From positions 1 through 64,000 of the forward strand of contig CAZTII010000001.1 of the NCBI GenBank assembly GCA_964613305.1: DNA of 64,000 bases, given 5' to 3'. The notes beneath the pieces are model-generated. The model had not been told where the DNA came from. It did no database searches and saw nothing but the letters and a program-made list of their open reading frames with translations. Position numbers and translations under genes: made by a program. How positions within the stretch are numbered: position 1 is the stretch's first letter; every line of letters begins with the position of its first letter. This document shows positions 36,256 through 45,312 of this stretch, in pieces. The stretch comes from CAZTII01 sp964613305. GTDB lineage: Bacteria; Bacillota_I; Bacilli_A; Erysipelotrichales; Erysipelotrichaceae.

Positions 36256-38532
36256 GTGGAGAGAAGTATGACTGAAGATAATAACAAAAAAGAATTGTCT
36301 ATTTTAAAAAGTAAAGTATTTTTACGGGTTTTATTTAGTATCATTATTGTTTGTATTGCGGCAGTAGCTTCTGTGTTTTACCATTCATCGAAAAAAATAC
36401 AAACAATTGATATTGATGTTGCGAAAGCTAGATCTTTGGTAATGATTGAACGAAATGCGATGTTAATTGATTTAAAATTAATTGAGACGAAAAGAAAACA
36501 TACGTTGTTGTTGGAAAGTTATCAACGTGATGTTGATAGCTATCAGCGCCAGTTAACAAACTTTATGAATGAAAATAATCCGGTATTTGTTAATTTATTG
36601 GATAATGATGGTGTTCCCTTTTTATATCAAGGAGAAGAAAGTTTATTACGCTATTATCGTCCTCAATTGGATAGGCAATCTCATGTGTCATCTCCTTATT
36701 ATGGATATGGTGGAACTAAGCAAATAACCTTTGAAGAACCTTTACTAAAAGGCAATGAACATGTTGGTGTGATGTGTATTAGTTATCCTATAAAAGCGTA
36801 TTTTGAGTTGTATGGGAATGAATTTTTAGATAGTAATCATTATTCTTGCATCATTGATCGAAGTGGCATCATTGTATATGCTTCTAAGAAATTGGAAAAA
36901 GAACGTCGATTTAATAATTTATTTGATTCTCTTCATAAAGATGGTGTTAGTGATGATAGTATGGCAGTGATTGAGACTGTACTGGACAATCATGCGAAAG
37001 AATCACTTATCTTACCTTATGGTGATGGTAAAGCGTTTTATGGTATTATTCCATTAGAAGGGCATGAGGGATGGTATACGGTTAGTATTTTGCCACAATC
37101 CATCCTTATTCAAGAAGAAGCTTTGAAAAATAGTGGAATGAGTATTTTATTTTTTATGTTAGTCGTACTTATTATCTCGTTTGCTGGTTATTTTTTCATT
37201 AATAATAAGGTAGAAACGAAGGAAACAAAGAAACGATTGTCGTTAGATACTTTAACAGGTTTATATAATTTTGTTGGTTTTAAAGAAGCAGCACAATACG
37301 CATTAACACTGCGACCAAAACAAAAATTTGCGCTTGTTTTTTGTGATATAAAACAATTTAAAATGATTAATGATTCGTATGGATATCATGTAGGAGATGC
37401 TTTATTACGCTATATCGGTGTTATTTTGGATTCTGATTATGATACTGTTGTGGCTGGTAGAATTAGTAATGATAATTACATTGTTCTAATTCAATATGAA
37501 TTACAAGAAGATTTAAGTAATTATCATGTTCGAATTCAACAAGCATTATCATCAACGACGAGCGTAGTGCCAGAAAATGTGCTTCTTGTCTTATTTAGTG
37601 GATTTTATATTATACCAAAAACGTGGTATGTGGAAAACATATCTGTTCAAAGTATGATGGATAGAGCGAAAATAGCTCACAAAGAGTCAAAAAAGAGTAA
37701 TAATCAATCGATGCAGATTTATTCGGATGCCATGTTGTCATCACAAGTTGTTGAATATGAATTAGAAAAAAGAATGAATATAGCATTAGAAAATAGTGAA
37801 TTTCTTGTTTATTTACAGCCTAAAGTGCGATTATCTGATAAAAAAGTTGTGTCATGTGAAGCGTTAGTTCGTTGGGCACATCCAGAAAAAGGCTTAATTA
37901 TGCCCAATGAATTTATTCCATTGTTTGAAAAGAATGGTTTTATTCGTCAATTGGATACGTACATGTTAGAGAAATCGTGTATCTTATTGAGTAAATGGGT
38001 TAAAATATATGAGGAAGTACCACAAATTGCTGTAAATGTTTCTAAAGCACTTTTAAATGATGATGTGTTTTTATTTAAATTTACGGATATTATTGAAAAA
38101 TACGATATACCTTTAAAATTGATTGAATTAGAATTTACGGAAAGTTTAGCAATTAATAGTCCTGACCGTTTACGTGAAGTCGTTGATTATTTTAGAAATA
38201 AAGGGTTTTGTTGTGCTATTGATGATTTTGGTTCTGGTTATTCTTCACTTAATCTATTGCGTTCCATCGATTTGGATACACTTAAATTAGATCGTCTTTT
38301 CTTTAATCGTACGGGCACAAGTGATCGTGAAAAAACGATTGTCCGCAACATTGTCAATATGGCACATGAATTAAAGATGGTTACTGTTGCGGAAGGTGTA
38401 GAACACACGGAAACAGTTTCTTTCTTAGAAGATATCGGATGTGAATATGTTCAAGGTTTTGTTTATGCTAAACCGATGACAATTGAACAATTTGAATCAA
38501 CATATTTATCTAAAAAAAGCACTCAGAGTTGA
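36256..38532 (+). CDS. Membrane sensor GGDEF(degenerate)-EAL phosphodiesterase
   Basis: A 758-residue protein. A helix at about 25-45, an extracytoplasmic Cache-like sensor (~50-290), a helix at ~297-317, a GGDEF fold (LDTLTGLYNFVGF at the start, but RISNDNY in place of RxGGDEF) and an intact EAL domain. The EAL residues are all there: CEALVRW, VNVSKALL, ELEFTES, AIDDFGSGYSSLN, LKLDRLF, AEGVEHTE. Hydrolysis of c-di-GMP to pGpG is therefore expected, controlled by an external ligand. It is co-transcribed with the degenerate GGDEF protein upstream. A terminator covers the stop codon. Confidence 0.9.
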   Translation: MERSMTEDNNKKELSILKSKVFLRVLFSIIIVCIAAVASVFYHSSKKIQTIDIDVAKARSLVMIERNAMLIDLKLIETKRKHTLLLESYQRDVDSYQRQLTNFMNENNPVFVNLLDNDGVPFLYQGEESLLRYYRPQLDRQSHVSSPYYGYGGTKQITFEEPLLKGNEHVGVMCISYPIKAYFELYGNEFLDSNHYSCIIDRSGIIVYASKKLEKERRFNNLFDSLHKDGVSDDSMAVIETVLDNHAKESLILPYGDGKAFYGIIPLEGHEGWYTVSILPQSILIQEEALKNSGMSILFFMLVVLIISFAGYFFINNKVETKETKKRLSLDTLTGLYNFVGFKEAAQYALTLRPKQKFALVFCDIKQFKMINDSYGYHVGDALLRYIGVILDSDYDTVVAGRISNDNYIVLIQYELQEDLSNYHVRIQQALSSTTSVVPENVLLVLFSGFYIIPKTWYVENISVQSMMDRAKIAHKESKKSNNQSMQIYSDAMLSSQVVEYELEKRMNIALENSEFLVYLQPKVRLSDKKVVSCEALVRWAHPEKGLIMPNEFIPLFEKNGFIRQLDTYMLEKSCILLSKWVKIYEEVPQIAVNVSKALLNDDVFLFKFTDIIEKYDIPLKLIELEFTESLAINSPDRLREVVDYFRNKGFCCAIDDFGSGYSSLNLLRSIDLDTLKLDRLFFNRTGTSDREKTIVRNIVNMAHELKMVTVAEGVEHTETVSFLEDIGCEYVQGFVYAKPMTIEQFESTYLSKKSTQS

Positions 38533-38545
38533 GTGCTTTATGCTT
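38512..38545. terminator. Bidirectional terminator between EAL gene and yjdM
   Basis: AAAGCACTCA (38516-38525) pairs with TGAGTGCTTT (38530-38539); A7 lies upstream and a later T-run follows. It overlaps both stop codons. Confidence 0.85.
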
Positions 38546-38861
38546 TTTTGACAAATTCAGATTTAATACTTACTTTTCCCATTCCTTCAATACGACAATC
38601 AATGTTGTGAATTCCATCATCGATTAATTTAATGTTTTTAACTTTTGTTCCTTGTTTTATACCAGTTCTTGATCCTTTTACTTTTAAATCTTTCATGACA
38701 ATAATATCATCACCATCATTTAAGTCTTGCCCATGCATATCTTGTACAACATATTTAATTGTATTGTCTGCGGGATTCCATGTTTTCCAACAGTCATAAC
38801 AAACTTGATTAACGCCATCAAAATAGGTGTTGTTACTATTACAATCTAAACAAATTATCAT
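38538..38861 (-). CDS. yjdM: PhnA/YjdM family zinc-ribbon protein
   Basis: A 107-residue small cytoplasmic protein. The N-terminal zinc ribbon has CLDC and CYDC pairs; the C-terminal half carries the strongly conserved family block (DGDDIIVMKDLKVKGSRTG, then KQGTKVKNIKL and IKSEFVKKA). The family was named for alkylphosphonate uptake, but that link is not supported and the function is unknown. GAGGT precedes the ATG. It is a single gene, divergent from the T-box transporter operon. Confidence 0.93.
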   Translation of the reverse strand: MIICLDCNSNNTYFDGVNQVCYDCWKTWNPADNTIKYVVQDMHGQDLNDGDDIIVMKDLKVKGSRTGIKQGTKVKNIKLIDDGIHNIDCRIEGMGKVSIKSEFVKKA

Positions 38862-38930
38862 ATATTTACCTCAACTTTCGCTTATAGTATAGCACATTTT
38901 TTCTATTTTTTCATTTTTTTTAAAATAATA

Positions 38931-38959
38931 TTGACAATTGGTTGAATCAATACTAAACT
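38931..38959 (+). promoter_or_regulatory. Promoter of T-box/transporter operon
   Basis: TTGACA at 38931-38936, 17-base spacer, TAAACT at 38954-38959. The predicted start (~38966) leaves a ~290-base leader holding the T-box. Confidence 0.75.
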
Positions 38960-38965
38960 TTAATA

Positions 38966-39222
38966 AACTAAAGATTGAGAGATAAAACAAATTAGTCGCT
39001 TAAAGAGAGTTGGGGTAGGTGGAAGCCCAATAGAGATGACGGTTTGACAAGTGGACTCATGAGGGCAGGGTGAAAAAGTAATTGAGTAGCCTATGACGTA
39101 TGGTGGCGTTAACATCAGAAAATGTGATGGCATTTTTGATTGAGTGGGTAATGAAAATTACCAATAAAGGTGGTACCGCAGGTGAATATACACTTGTCCT
39201 TTTGGGGGATGAGTGTTTTTTT
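38966..39222 (+). ncRNA. T-box riboswitch, probable tryptophan specifier
   Basis: The invariant T-box sequence AAAGGTGGTACCGC is at 39166-39179. It is followed by a 10-bp terminator stem, ACACTTGTCC (39190-39199) with GGATGAGTGT (39207-39216), and a T-run. Stem I features such as AGAGAG near 39004 are present. The likely specifier is TGG (Trp) at 39052-39054 in the context AAGTGGAC, matching the usual purine-rich lead and following A. T-boxes read uncharged tRNA and prevent termination. The Trp call rests on one candidate codon plus the TrpXYZ-type genes downstream. Confidence 0.88.
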
Positions 39223-39257
39223 ATTCCTTAATCAAAAACCATAGAAAGAGGAGAGTT

Positions 39258-40223
39258 ATGAAAAGACTATTAATCGGGTTATGCGCAGTTTTAATGCTAA
39301 GTGGTTGTGGAAGTAAGGAGAGTAGTGTGGCAAAGATTGGTGTTATCCAATTAGTTGAGCACACGTCATTAAATGAGATTTACGATAGTTTTTCAAAAGA
39401 GTTAGTTGCTTTAGGATATGAAGATGGAAAAAATGTAGTAGTTGATTTTAAAAATTGCCAAGGTGAATTATCAAATTTACCATCAATCGTTCAAAACTTT
39501 GAAGCGGATAAAAAAGATGTCGTTGTGGCTATTACAACTCCAGTTGCTCAAGGGGCAATGGCATTAGCTAAAAATACACCAGTTGTATTTTCTGCTGTAA
39601 CTGATCCTGTTGCGGCGAAGATTGTTACTGATTTATCGGTTACAGATAAAAATATTACAGGAACTAGTGATGCGGTTTCTGTTGAACAAATTATTGAACT
39701 AGCAATGACTCTAGTTCCAAGTGCTAAAAAAGTTGGATTTATTTATAATCCGTCAGAAGCAAATTCAGTATCTAACTATGAAAAATTACTTGTTGTTGCT
39801 AAAGATAAACAACTTGAAGTGGAAGCAGTATCCATCGCTTCATCAACAGAACTACAAACTGCGGCAAGTGTATTGTGTACAAAAGTCGATATGATTTTTG
39901 TTTCTAATGATAATACTGTTGCGGAAGGTATGCCAATTTTAGCAAAAGTTGCCAATGAGGCAAAAATTCCAGTATTTACTGGTGCTGATTCTATGGTTAA
40001 AGATGGTGGTTTAGCGACAGTAGGTATCGATTATTCTGAATTAGGTAAGAAGACAGCACAAATGGTTGTTGAAATATTAAAAGGTAAAAAAGTTAGTGAA
40101 CTACCAGTTGTTGTATTTAAGGATAATTTATTTATTACCATTAATGAAACTACAGCTGCAGCAATTGGTTTAGCAATTCCAGAAGAAGTTTTAAAAAATC
40201 CTAAGTGTATTTTGGTGAAATAG
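39258..40223 (+). CDS. ABC transporter substrate-binding lipoprotein (TrpX-like)
   Basis: A 321-residue lipoprotein of the ABC_sub_bind family. The signal peptide MKRLLIGLCAVLMLSGC carries the lipobox Cys17. It is a periplasmic-binding-protein fold with VQNFEADKKDVVVAITTPVA, VVFSAVTDPVAAKIV and VGFIYNPSEANS. The ATG at 39258 has GAGGAGA just upstream; an earlier in-frame start (39213) lies inside the terminator. Family members in Bacillota form the TrpXYZ tryptophan uptake system under Trp T-boxes, which agrees with the leader here. The ligand is not directly shown. Confidence 0.88.
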   Translation: MKRLLIGLCAVLMLSGCGSKESSVAKIGVIQLVEHTSLNEIYDSFSKELVALGYEDGKNVVVDFKNCQGELSNLPSIVQNFEADKKDVVVAITTPVAQGAMALAKNTPVVFSAVTDPVAAKIVTDLSVTDKNITGTSDAVSVEQIIELAMTLVPSAKKVGFIYNPSEANSVSNYEKLLVVAKDKQLEVEAVSIASSTELQTAASVLCTKVDMIFVSNDNTVAEGMPILAKVANEAKIPVFTGADSMVKDGGLATVGIDYSELGKKTAQMVVEILKGKKVSELPVVVFKDNLFITINETTAAAIGLAIPEEVLKNPKCILVK

Positions 40224-41108
40224 ATGAGTTTAAGTGTACTAGTTGGAGCTTGTGAATTAGGATGTATATTTGGCTTAGCATCCCTAGGACTAACCATTTC
40301 GTTACGCATTTTAAATTTACCTGATCTAACGGTAGATGGAAGCTTTGTAACAGGAATGGCGTGTAGTGCAGTGGCTGTCATGTTTGGACAGCCACTGTTA
40401 GGCGTTTTATTGGCGCTAATCGGCGGTGGGCTTGCTGGCCTTATGACCGGAGTTCTTCATACAAAGTTTAATATTCAAGCAATATTGGCGGGAATATTGA
40501 CGATGACTGCATCGTATTCTATCAACTTAAAAATTATGAATAACCAACCAAGTTTATTTTTCTACAACGATAAAACAATATTTTCAGATATTGGTAGTTT
40601 AATGGTAGGTGGAGTTGATGTATCAAAACTCATTGTTTTATTAATTATTTGTTTGATTGTTATTGTATTTTATCGAATTTTCTTTAAAACTACGGTTGGT
40701 TTAGCATTACGTGCAACAGGCGATAATGAAGAGATGGTACGCAGTTCTTCTATTAATACCGATCAAATGAAAATATTAGGATTTGTTATAACCAATAGTG
40801 TAGTAGCATTATCTGGTGCTATTTATGCTCAATACAATCAAGCGGCTTCGCATGGTGCAGGAGCAGGTATCTTAGTATTATGTTGTGCTAGTATTATTAT
40901 TGGAGAAACAATCTTCTTTAAGAAAGGTTTAAATCAATTGTTTGTAGCGGTATTGTTAGGTTCAATTGTGTATCGATTAATGATTACTTTTGCCTTCTAT
41001 GTAGGGTTGCCTGCAAGCGATTTAAAATTATTTTCAGCGATTATTGTTATAACAGCCCTTGCTTTGCCTGAAATTAAGAAAAGAGGGAAAAAACGTGCTA
41101 GAGCTTAG
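40224..41108 (+). CDS. ABC transporter permease (TrpY-like)
   Basis: A 294-residue permease with about 8 membrane segments, of the BPD_transp_2-type family related to branched-chain amino-acid permeases. Typical stretches are LASLGLTISLRILNLPDLTV, then VDGSF, and LRATGDNEEMVRSS, the cytoplasmic coupling region. The start is immediately after the binding-protein stop. It forms the channel of the T-box-controlled importer and overlaps the ATPase gene by 14 bases. Confidence 0.9.
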   Translation: MSLSVLVGACELGCIFGLASLGLTISLRILNLPDLTVDGSFVTGMACSAVAVMFGQPLLGVLLALIGGGLAGLMTGVLHTKFNIQAILAGILTMTASYSINLKIMNNQPSLFFYNDKTIFSDIGSLMVGGVDVSKLIVLLIICLIVIVFYRIFFKTTVGLALRATGDNEEMVRSSSINTDQMKILGFVITNSVVALSGAIYAQYNQAASHGAGAGILVLCCASIIIGETIFFKKGLNQLFVAVLLGSIVYRLMITFAFYVGLPASDLKLFSAIIVITALALPEIKKRGKKRARA

Positions 41109-41886
41109 AAATTGTACAGTTGTATTTAATGAAAATACGATTGATGAAACAAAAGCATTGGATAACATTAGTTTAGTGTGTGATGAAGGAGATTTTATTA
41201 CCATTATCGGATCGAATGGTGCAGGAAAATCAACATTATTAAATGTTATTAATGGTACAGTAGCCCTTAAAAGTGGCCAAGTTTTTAATGATGGTGAAGA
41301 TATAACGGATTATCCTGATTTTAAAAGAGCGAACAAAATTGGTTGTTTATCACAAAATCCATTAAAAGGAACAGCTCCTCATATGACTATTGAAGAAAAC
41401 TGTTTGTTGGCTTATGGTCGTGGAGTAAAACGTCGTTTTAAATTTAAAATAAGCAACGAAGAAAAACAATTGTTTAAAGATGCGTGTGCTTCTCTTGAAT
41501 TAGGATTAGAAAATCGTATGGAGGCTGAAGTTGGCGTTTTAAGTGGTGGACAGCGCCAAGCGCTTACTTTATTGATGGCAACGCTTGTTCCACCAAAATG
41601 TTTATTGTTGGATGAACATACAGCGGCCTTAGATCCAAAGATTGCGAAACATATGATGGAGTTAACCGATAAAATCGTTAAAAAGCACAATATTACAACG
41701 TTGATGATTACGCATAATATTGACCAAGCGCTTCAATATGGCAATAAGACATTGATTATGAAGGGTGGTACAATCTTGGATGTTCTTGAAGGAGAACGTC
41801 GTAAAAACACGACAAAAGAGGATATTATGAAGGTGTATGAACGCTTACATGATACATTAGCGGATAGTTTTATTCTGGCCGATTAA
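41095..41886 (+). CDS. ABC transporter ATP-binding protein (TrpZ-like)
   Basis: A 263-residue ABC ATPase. Walker A is GSNGAGKST, the Q-loop is in LSQNP, the signature is LSGGQRQAL, Walker B is CLLLDEH, and the switch His is in ITHN. The start is most likely GTG at 41095 (LELRNCTVVF follows), behind AGAGGG and inside the permease gene. It powers the importer. No terminator lies directly after the stop, but one occurs at 41939 after a new promoter. Confidence 0.92.
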   Translation: MLELRNCTVVFNENTIDETKALDNISLVCDEGDFITIIGSNGAGKSTLLNVINGTVALKSGQVFNDGEDITDYPDFKRANKIGCLSQNPLKGTAPHMTIEENCLLAYGRGVKRRFKFKISNEEKQLFKDACASLELGLENRMEAEVGVLSGGQRQALTLLMATLVPPKCLLLDEHTAALDPKIAKHMMELTDKIVKKHNITTLMITHNIDQALQYGNKTLIMKGGTILDVLEGERRKNTTKEDIMKVYERLHDTLADSFILAD

Positions 41887-41889
41887 TTA

Positions 41890-41918
41890 TTGACAACATT
41901 TCATAATTCATGTATTCT
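41890..41918 (+). promoter_or_regulatory. Promoter of argS
   Basis: TTGACA at 41890-41895, a 17-base spacer and TATTCT at 41913-41918. The start (~41925) lies upstream of the terminator-like hairpin at 41939-41968. Confidence 0.7.
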
Positions 41919-41938
41919 TTATTCAGTAATTAAGGAAA

Positions 41939-41968
41939 TTGTCTTGATACGTTAAGACGATTTTTTTT
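41939..41968 (+). terminator. Terminator in the argS leader (possible attenuator)
   Basis: TTGTCTT (41939-41945) pairs with AAGACGA (41954-41960), 7 bp including one G-U, followed by eight T. The ribosome site GGAGAGG begins right after the T-run. There is no room for another promoter after it, so argS must be transcribed through it. Confidence 0.65.
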
Positions 41969-41981
41969 GGAGAGGTATAAA

Positions 41982-43619
41982 ATGAATAAATTAGAACAAA
42001 ACTTGATTAATTTAATTAAAGAAGCAGTAACTTCTTGTTTTCAACTTGATGATGTAATGGTAATCGTGGAAATGCCGAAAGAGAAGAGTCATGGTGATTA
42101 TTCTACAAATGTGGCTATGCGATTAGCGAAACAGTTGAAAAAAGCGCCACTGATGATTGCGAGTGAATTAGTGGTTTATTTATCAAAACATACGGAAATG
42201 ATTGAAAAAGTAGAAGTTGCAAATCCAGGTTTTATTAATTTTACGTTAAAAAAAGTTGTTATTATGGATGTGATTAATACCATTCTTCGTGAAGGTGATA
42301 ATTATGGTGCAAACAATGTAGGTCAATCAGAAAAAATATTAGTGGAGTACGTTAGTGCCAATCCAACCGGTAATCTTCATTTAGGTCATGCACGTGGTGC
42401 AGCATGGGGGGATTGTATTACAAGGTGCTTAAATAAGAGTGGATATGATTGCTTACGTGAATATTATATAAATGATGCTGGAGCACAAATGAATAATTTG
42501 GCTAAATCAGTATATAGCCGTTATGCTAGTTATTTTAATGTTGACGTAGCGATGCCTGAAGATGGATATTATGGAGACGATGTTAAAGAAATTGGTATTG
42601 AACTAGCAAAAGAATTAGGTGACTGCTGGTTACATCAAGAAGAAGGTCGTTTAGCATTTTTTAGAGAAGCTGGTAAAATAAAAGAATTAGAAAAAATTAA
42701 AAAAGATTTAAATTTTTATCGTTGTAGTTTTGATTCATGGATTTCGGAAGAACAATTATATAAAGATGGAAAAGTAGAACAATGTATTGAGACAATGAAG
42801 CAAAAAGGTGTAACTTATGAAAAAGAAGATGCCTTATGGTTTAAGTCTACTTTATGGAACGATGATAAAGATCGTGTTCTAATTAAATCGGATGGGTCTT
42901 ATACATATCTTGTTCCAGATATTGCAAATCATATTAGTAAAGTAGAACGCGGTTATGAAAAATTAGTTAATTTATGGGGTGCTGATCACCATGGATACAT
43001 TCCACGTATGAAAGCGGCGATGGAAGCATTGGGTTATCCTTCAGATTGCCTAGAAGTGGATATCATTCAAATGGTTCGACTAGTTGAAGATGGCAATGAA
43101 GTTAAAATGAGTAAGCGTACGGGCAATGCGATTACCATTCGTGAGTTATGTGACGATATTGGTGTTGATGCGGCAAGATATTTCTTTGTAAGTCGTGCGG
43201 TGGATACTCATTTAGATTTTGATTTAGGATTAGCGAGAAAACGTAGTAATGAAAATCCAGTATTTTATGCTCAATACGCTCATGCACGTCTTTGTTCAAT
43301 CTTACGAAATGCACCAACTTTCAAACCTCAAGAAAGTTATGGGTTACTCGTTCACGATAAAGAAATTGAATTATGTCAACTTTTAAATGAATTTGTTGGC
43401 GTTGTTGCGGATGCGGCCAAAACACGTTCACCTCATAAAATATGTAACTACATTCAAAAATGTGCAGGTGCTTTCCATAGTTTTTATGGTGCTTGTAAAA
43501 TTATTGATGAAACCAACGTTGAACTTACTAATGAACGTTTAGGACTTGTTGTAGCAACGAAAATTACATTAAGAAATGCATTTGATTTAATTGGAATTGA
43601 AGCTGTAGAAAGTATGTAA
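41982..43619 (+). CDS. argS: Arginyl-tRNA synthetase
   Basis: A 545-residue class I synthetase that charges tRNA-Arg. It has the N-terminal Arg-specific domain, the HIGH-like motif NPTGNLHLGHARGA (about 122-135), and KMSKRTGN as the KMSKS equivalent. A helical anticodon-binding domain closes the protein (FAQYAHARLCSILR region). ATG 41982 is chosen over an in-frame ATG at 41967 because GGAGAGG lies between them. It is a single-gene transcript with a terminator-like hairpin in its short leader and a strong terminator after. Confidence 0.96.
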   Translation: MNKLEQNLINLIKEAVTSCFQLDDVMVIVEMPKEKSHGDYSTNVAMRLAKQLKKAPLMIASELVVYLSKHTEMIEKVEVANPGFINFTLKKVVIMDVINTILREGDNYGANNVGQSEKILVEYVSANPTGNLHLGHARGAAWGDCITRCLNKSGYDCLREYYINDAGAQMNNLAKSVYSRYASYFNVDVAMPEDGYYGDDVKEIGIELAKELGDCWLHQEEGRLAFFREAGKIKELEKIKKDLNFYRCSFDSWISEEQLYKDGKVEQCIETMKQKGVTYEKEDALWFKSTLWNDDKDRVLIKSDGSYTYLVPDIANHISKVERGYEKLVNLWGADHHGYIPRMKAAMEALGYPSDCLEVDIIQMVRLVEDGNEVKMSKRTGNAITIRELCDDIGVDAARYFFVSRAVDTHLDFDLGLARKRSNENPVFYAQYAHARLCSILRNAPTFKPQESYGLLVHDKEIELCQLLNEFVGVVADAAKTRSPHKICNYIQKCAGAFHSFYGACKIIDETNVELTNERLGLVVATKITLRNAFDLIGIEAVESM

Positions 43620-43646
43620 AAATGTGATAACTCACATTTTTATTTT
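43618..43646 (+). terminator. Terminator of argS
   Basis: AAAAATGTGA (43618-43627) and TCACATTTTT (43632-43641) form a perfect 10-bp stem with a TAAC loop. Confidence 0.9.
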
Positions 43647-43672
43647 GACAAAAATATTGTATTGTCTATGTA
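43645..43672 (+). promoter_or_regulatory. Promoter of zinc-ribbon membrane protein gene
   Basis: TTGACA at 43645-43650 and TATGTA at 43667-43672, 16-base spacing, beginning directly at the end of the argS terminator. Confidence 0.55.
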
Positions 43673-43719
43673 GTTGTCATTTAAAAGGATTATAATAAGT
43701 CTATGAAAAGGAGATTTTT

Positions 43720-44121
43720 ATGAATAAATTTCAAGCATGGTTAAATAATGTAATGCGTGGTCGCTATGGTAATGACTCATTGAATCAAGCGATTAGTATA
43801 GTGGCGATTGTATTATGGATTATTAATTTTATTGTTAAAAATAATATTTTACAAACTGTTGTATTAGTTTTAATGATTTTAACAATTGTGCGTTCGTTTT
43901 CTAAAAAATGGGCGAAAAGAAATGCGGAAAATCAAAAGTATTTAAATGCAACTATGCCAATTCGTCGTTATTTTAAAGTGGTTAAACGTAATTTTGATGA
44001 TAAAGGTTATAAATATTTTCTTTGCCCAACGTGTAAAACAATGGTAAGAATACCAAGAGGAAGAGGTAAAGTAGAAATCAAATGTCCAAATTGCCAACGT
44101 AAATTTGACCGTAAAAGCTAA
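43720..44121 (+). CDS. Small membrane protein with C-terminal zinc ribbon
   Basis: A 133-residue protein. Two hydrophobic segments (about 23-40 and 44-60) are followed by a basic stretch and a C-terminal zinc ribbon, CPTC-x14-CPNC with RKFDRKS at the end. Both termini should face the cytoplasm. Such membrane-tethered zinc ribbons are common hypothetical proteins in Bacillota, and I know no function. AAAAGGAG precedes the ATG. It is a single-gene unit between two strong terminators. Confidence 0.85.
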   Translation: MNKFQAWLNNVMRGRYGNDSLNQAISIVAIVLWIINFIVKNNILQTVVLVLMILTIVRSFSKKWAKRNAENQKYLNATMPIRRYFKVVKRNFDDKGYKYFLCPTCKTMVRIPRGRGKVEIKCPNCQRKFDRKS

Positions 44122-44123
44122 TA

Positions 44124-44148
44124 AAAATGTCGACTAGTCGACATTTTA
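44124..44148. terminator. Bidirectional terminator
   Basis: AAAATGTCGACT and AGTCGACATTTT form a perfect 24-base palindrome between the convergent zinc-ribbon and serA genes. Confidence 0.88.
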
Positions 44149-45309
44149 TTTTACAACGATAACGCGGAATACACCTTGAATTGCTTCTACTTTAGAAATG
44201 ATTTCATCATTTGTATGATTTTCTAAGTCCATTAATGTATACGCTACTTGATTTCGTGAATTGTTAATTAAATTTGCGATATTAATAGATGAAGCAGCTA
44301 ATGTTTGCGTGATTTGACCAATCATATTTGGTATATTTTGGTGCAAAATAGCAATACGAGATGCACTACTACATACTCCCATAGAACAATTAGGGTAATT
44401 GACAGAGTTGCGAATATTTCCATTTTCTAAGTAATCCATAATTTGATCAACTGCCATTTCGGCACAATTATCTTCTGATTCGGCAGTACTAGCACCTAAA
44501 TGAGGAATACAGATGGTATTTTTCATTTTAACGGATGTTGGATTTGGAAAGTCAGTAACGTATCGTGCGACTTTACCTTCTTCAAGAGCAACACTTAAAT
44601 CATTTTCATTGACTAAGATATCTCTTGAGAAGTTTAATAAAATGGTTCCTTGTTTCATTTTACTAATGGTAGATGCATTAATCATTCCTTTAGTTTCAGG
44701 AGTAAGTGGCATATGTAGAGTAATAAAATCACAGTTTGATAATATTTCATTAATATCGGTAATGTGAATTACTTTTCTTGATAATGACCAGGCTGAATTA
44801 ACAGAAATAAATGGATCATAACCATATACTTTTAAACCTAGTGTCGAACATGCATTCGCAACTTTTGTACCAATTGCTCCTAGTCCAATAACACCGATGC
44901 TTTTTCCAGCAATTTCGTGTCCTGCAAAAGCTTTTTTCGCTTTTTCAACGGTTTTAGCAATTTCTGGGTCATCTTGATGGTCATTAACCCATTGATTACC
45001 ACCAATAATATCTCTGCTTACAAGAAGTAGTGAAGCGATAACAAGTTCTTTTACTGCATTTGCATTTGCCCCAGGAGTGTTGAAAACAACAATTCCTGAA
45101 GATGCAGCTACATCAAGAGGAATATTGTTTACACCGGCACCAGCACGAGCGATACAATGTAGATTTTTACTAAAGGTCATGTCATGCATTGATGAACTTC
45201 TTACTAAAATACCGTTAGCTTCTTCAATGGTTGGGGTAATTTGGTAGTCATCACTAAAGCGATTTAAACCACATTTAGCGATGGCATCTAAACAAGCAAT
45301 TTTTTTCAT
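44146..45309 (-). CDS. serA: D-3-phosphoglycerate dehydrogenase
   Basis: A 387-residue D-2-hydroxyacid dehydrogenase making 3-phosphohydroxypyruvate, the first step to serine. The NAD site is VIGLGAIGTKVA, the catalytic set includes RAGAGVNN and the His in IPHLGAST, and a C-terminal ACT domain (from ~320) probably senses serine. It is shorter than E. coli SerA and lacks the extra intervening domain. It follows serC by 3 bases on the minus strand. The third enzyme, serB, is not in the window. Confidence 0.93.
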   Translation of the reverse strand: MKKIACLDAIAKCGLNRFSDDYQITPTIEEANGILVRSSSMHDMTFSKNLHCIARAGAGVNNIPLDVAASSGIVVFNTPGANANAVKELVIASLLLVSRDIIGGNQWVNDHQDDPEIAKTVEKAKKAFAGHEIAGKSIGVIGLGAIGTKVANACSTLGLKVYGYDPFISVNSAWSLSRKVIHITDINEILSNCDFITLHMPLTPETKGMINASTISKMKQGTILLNFSRDILVNENDLSVALEEGKVARYVTDFPNPTSVKMKNTICIPHLGASTAESEDNCAEMAVDQIMDYLENGNIRNSVNYPNCSMGVCSSASRIAILHQNIPNMIGQITQTLAASSINIANLINNSRNQVAYTLMDLENHTNDEIISKVEAIQGVFRVIVVK

Positions 45310-45312
45310 TTT

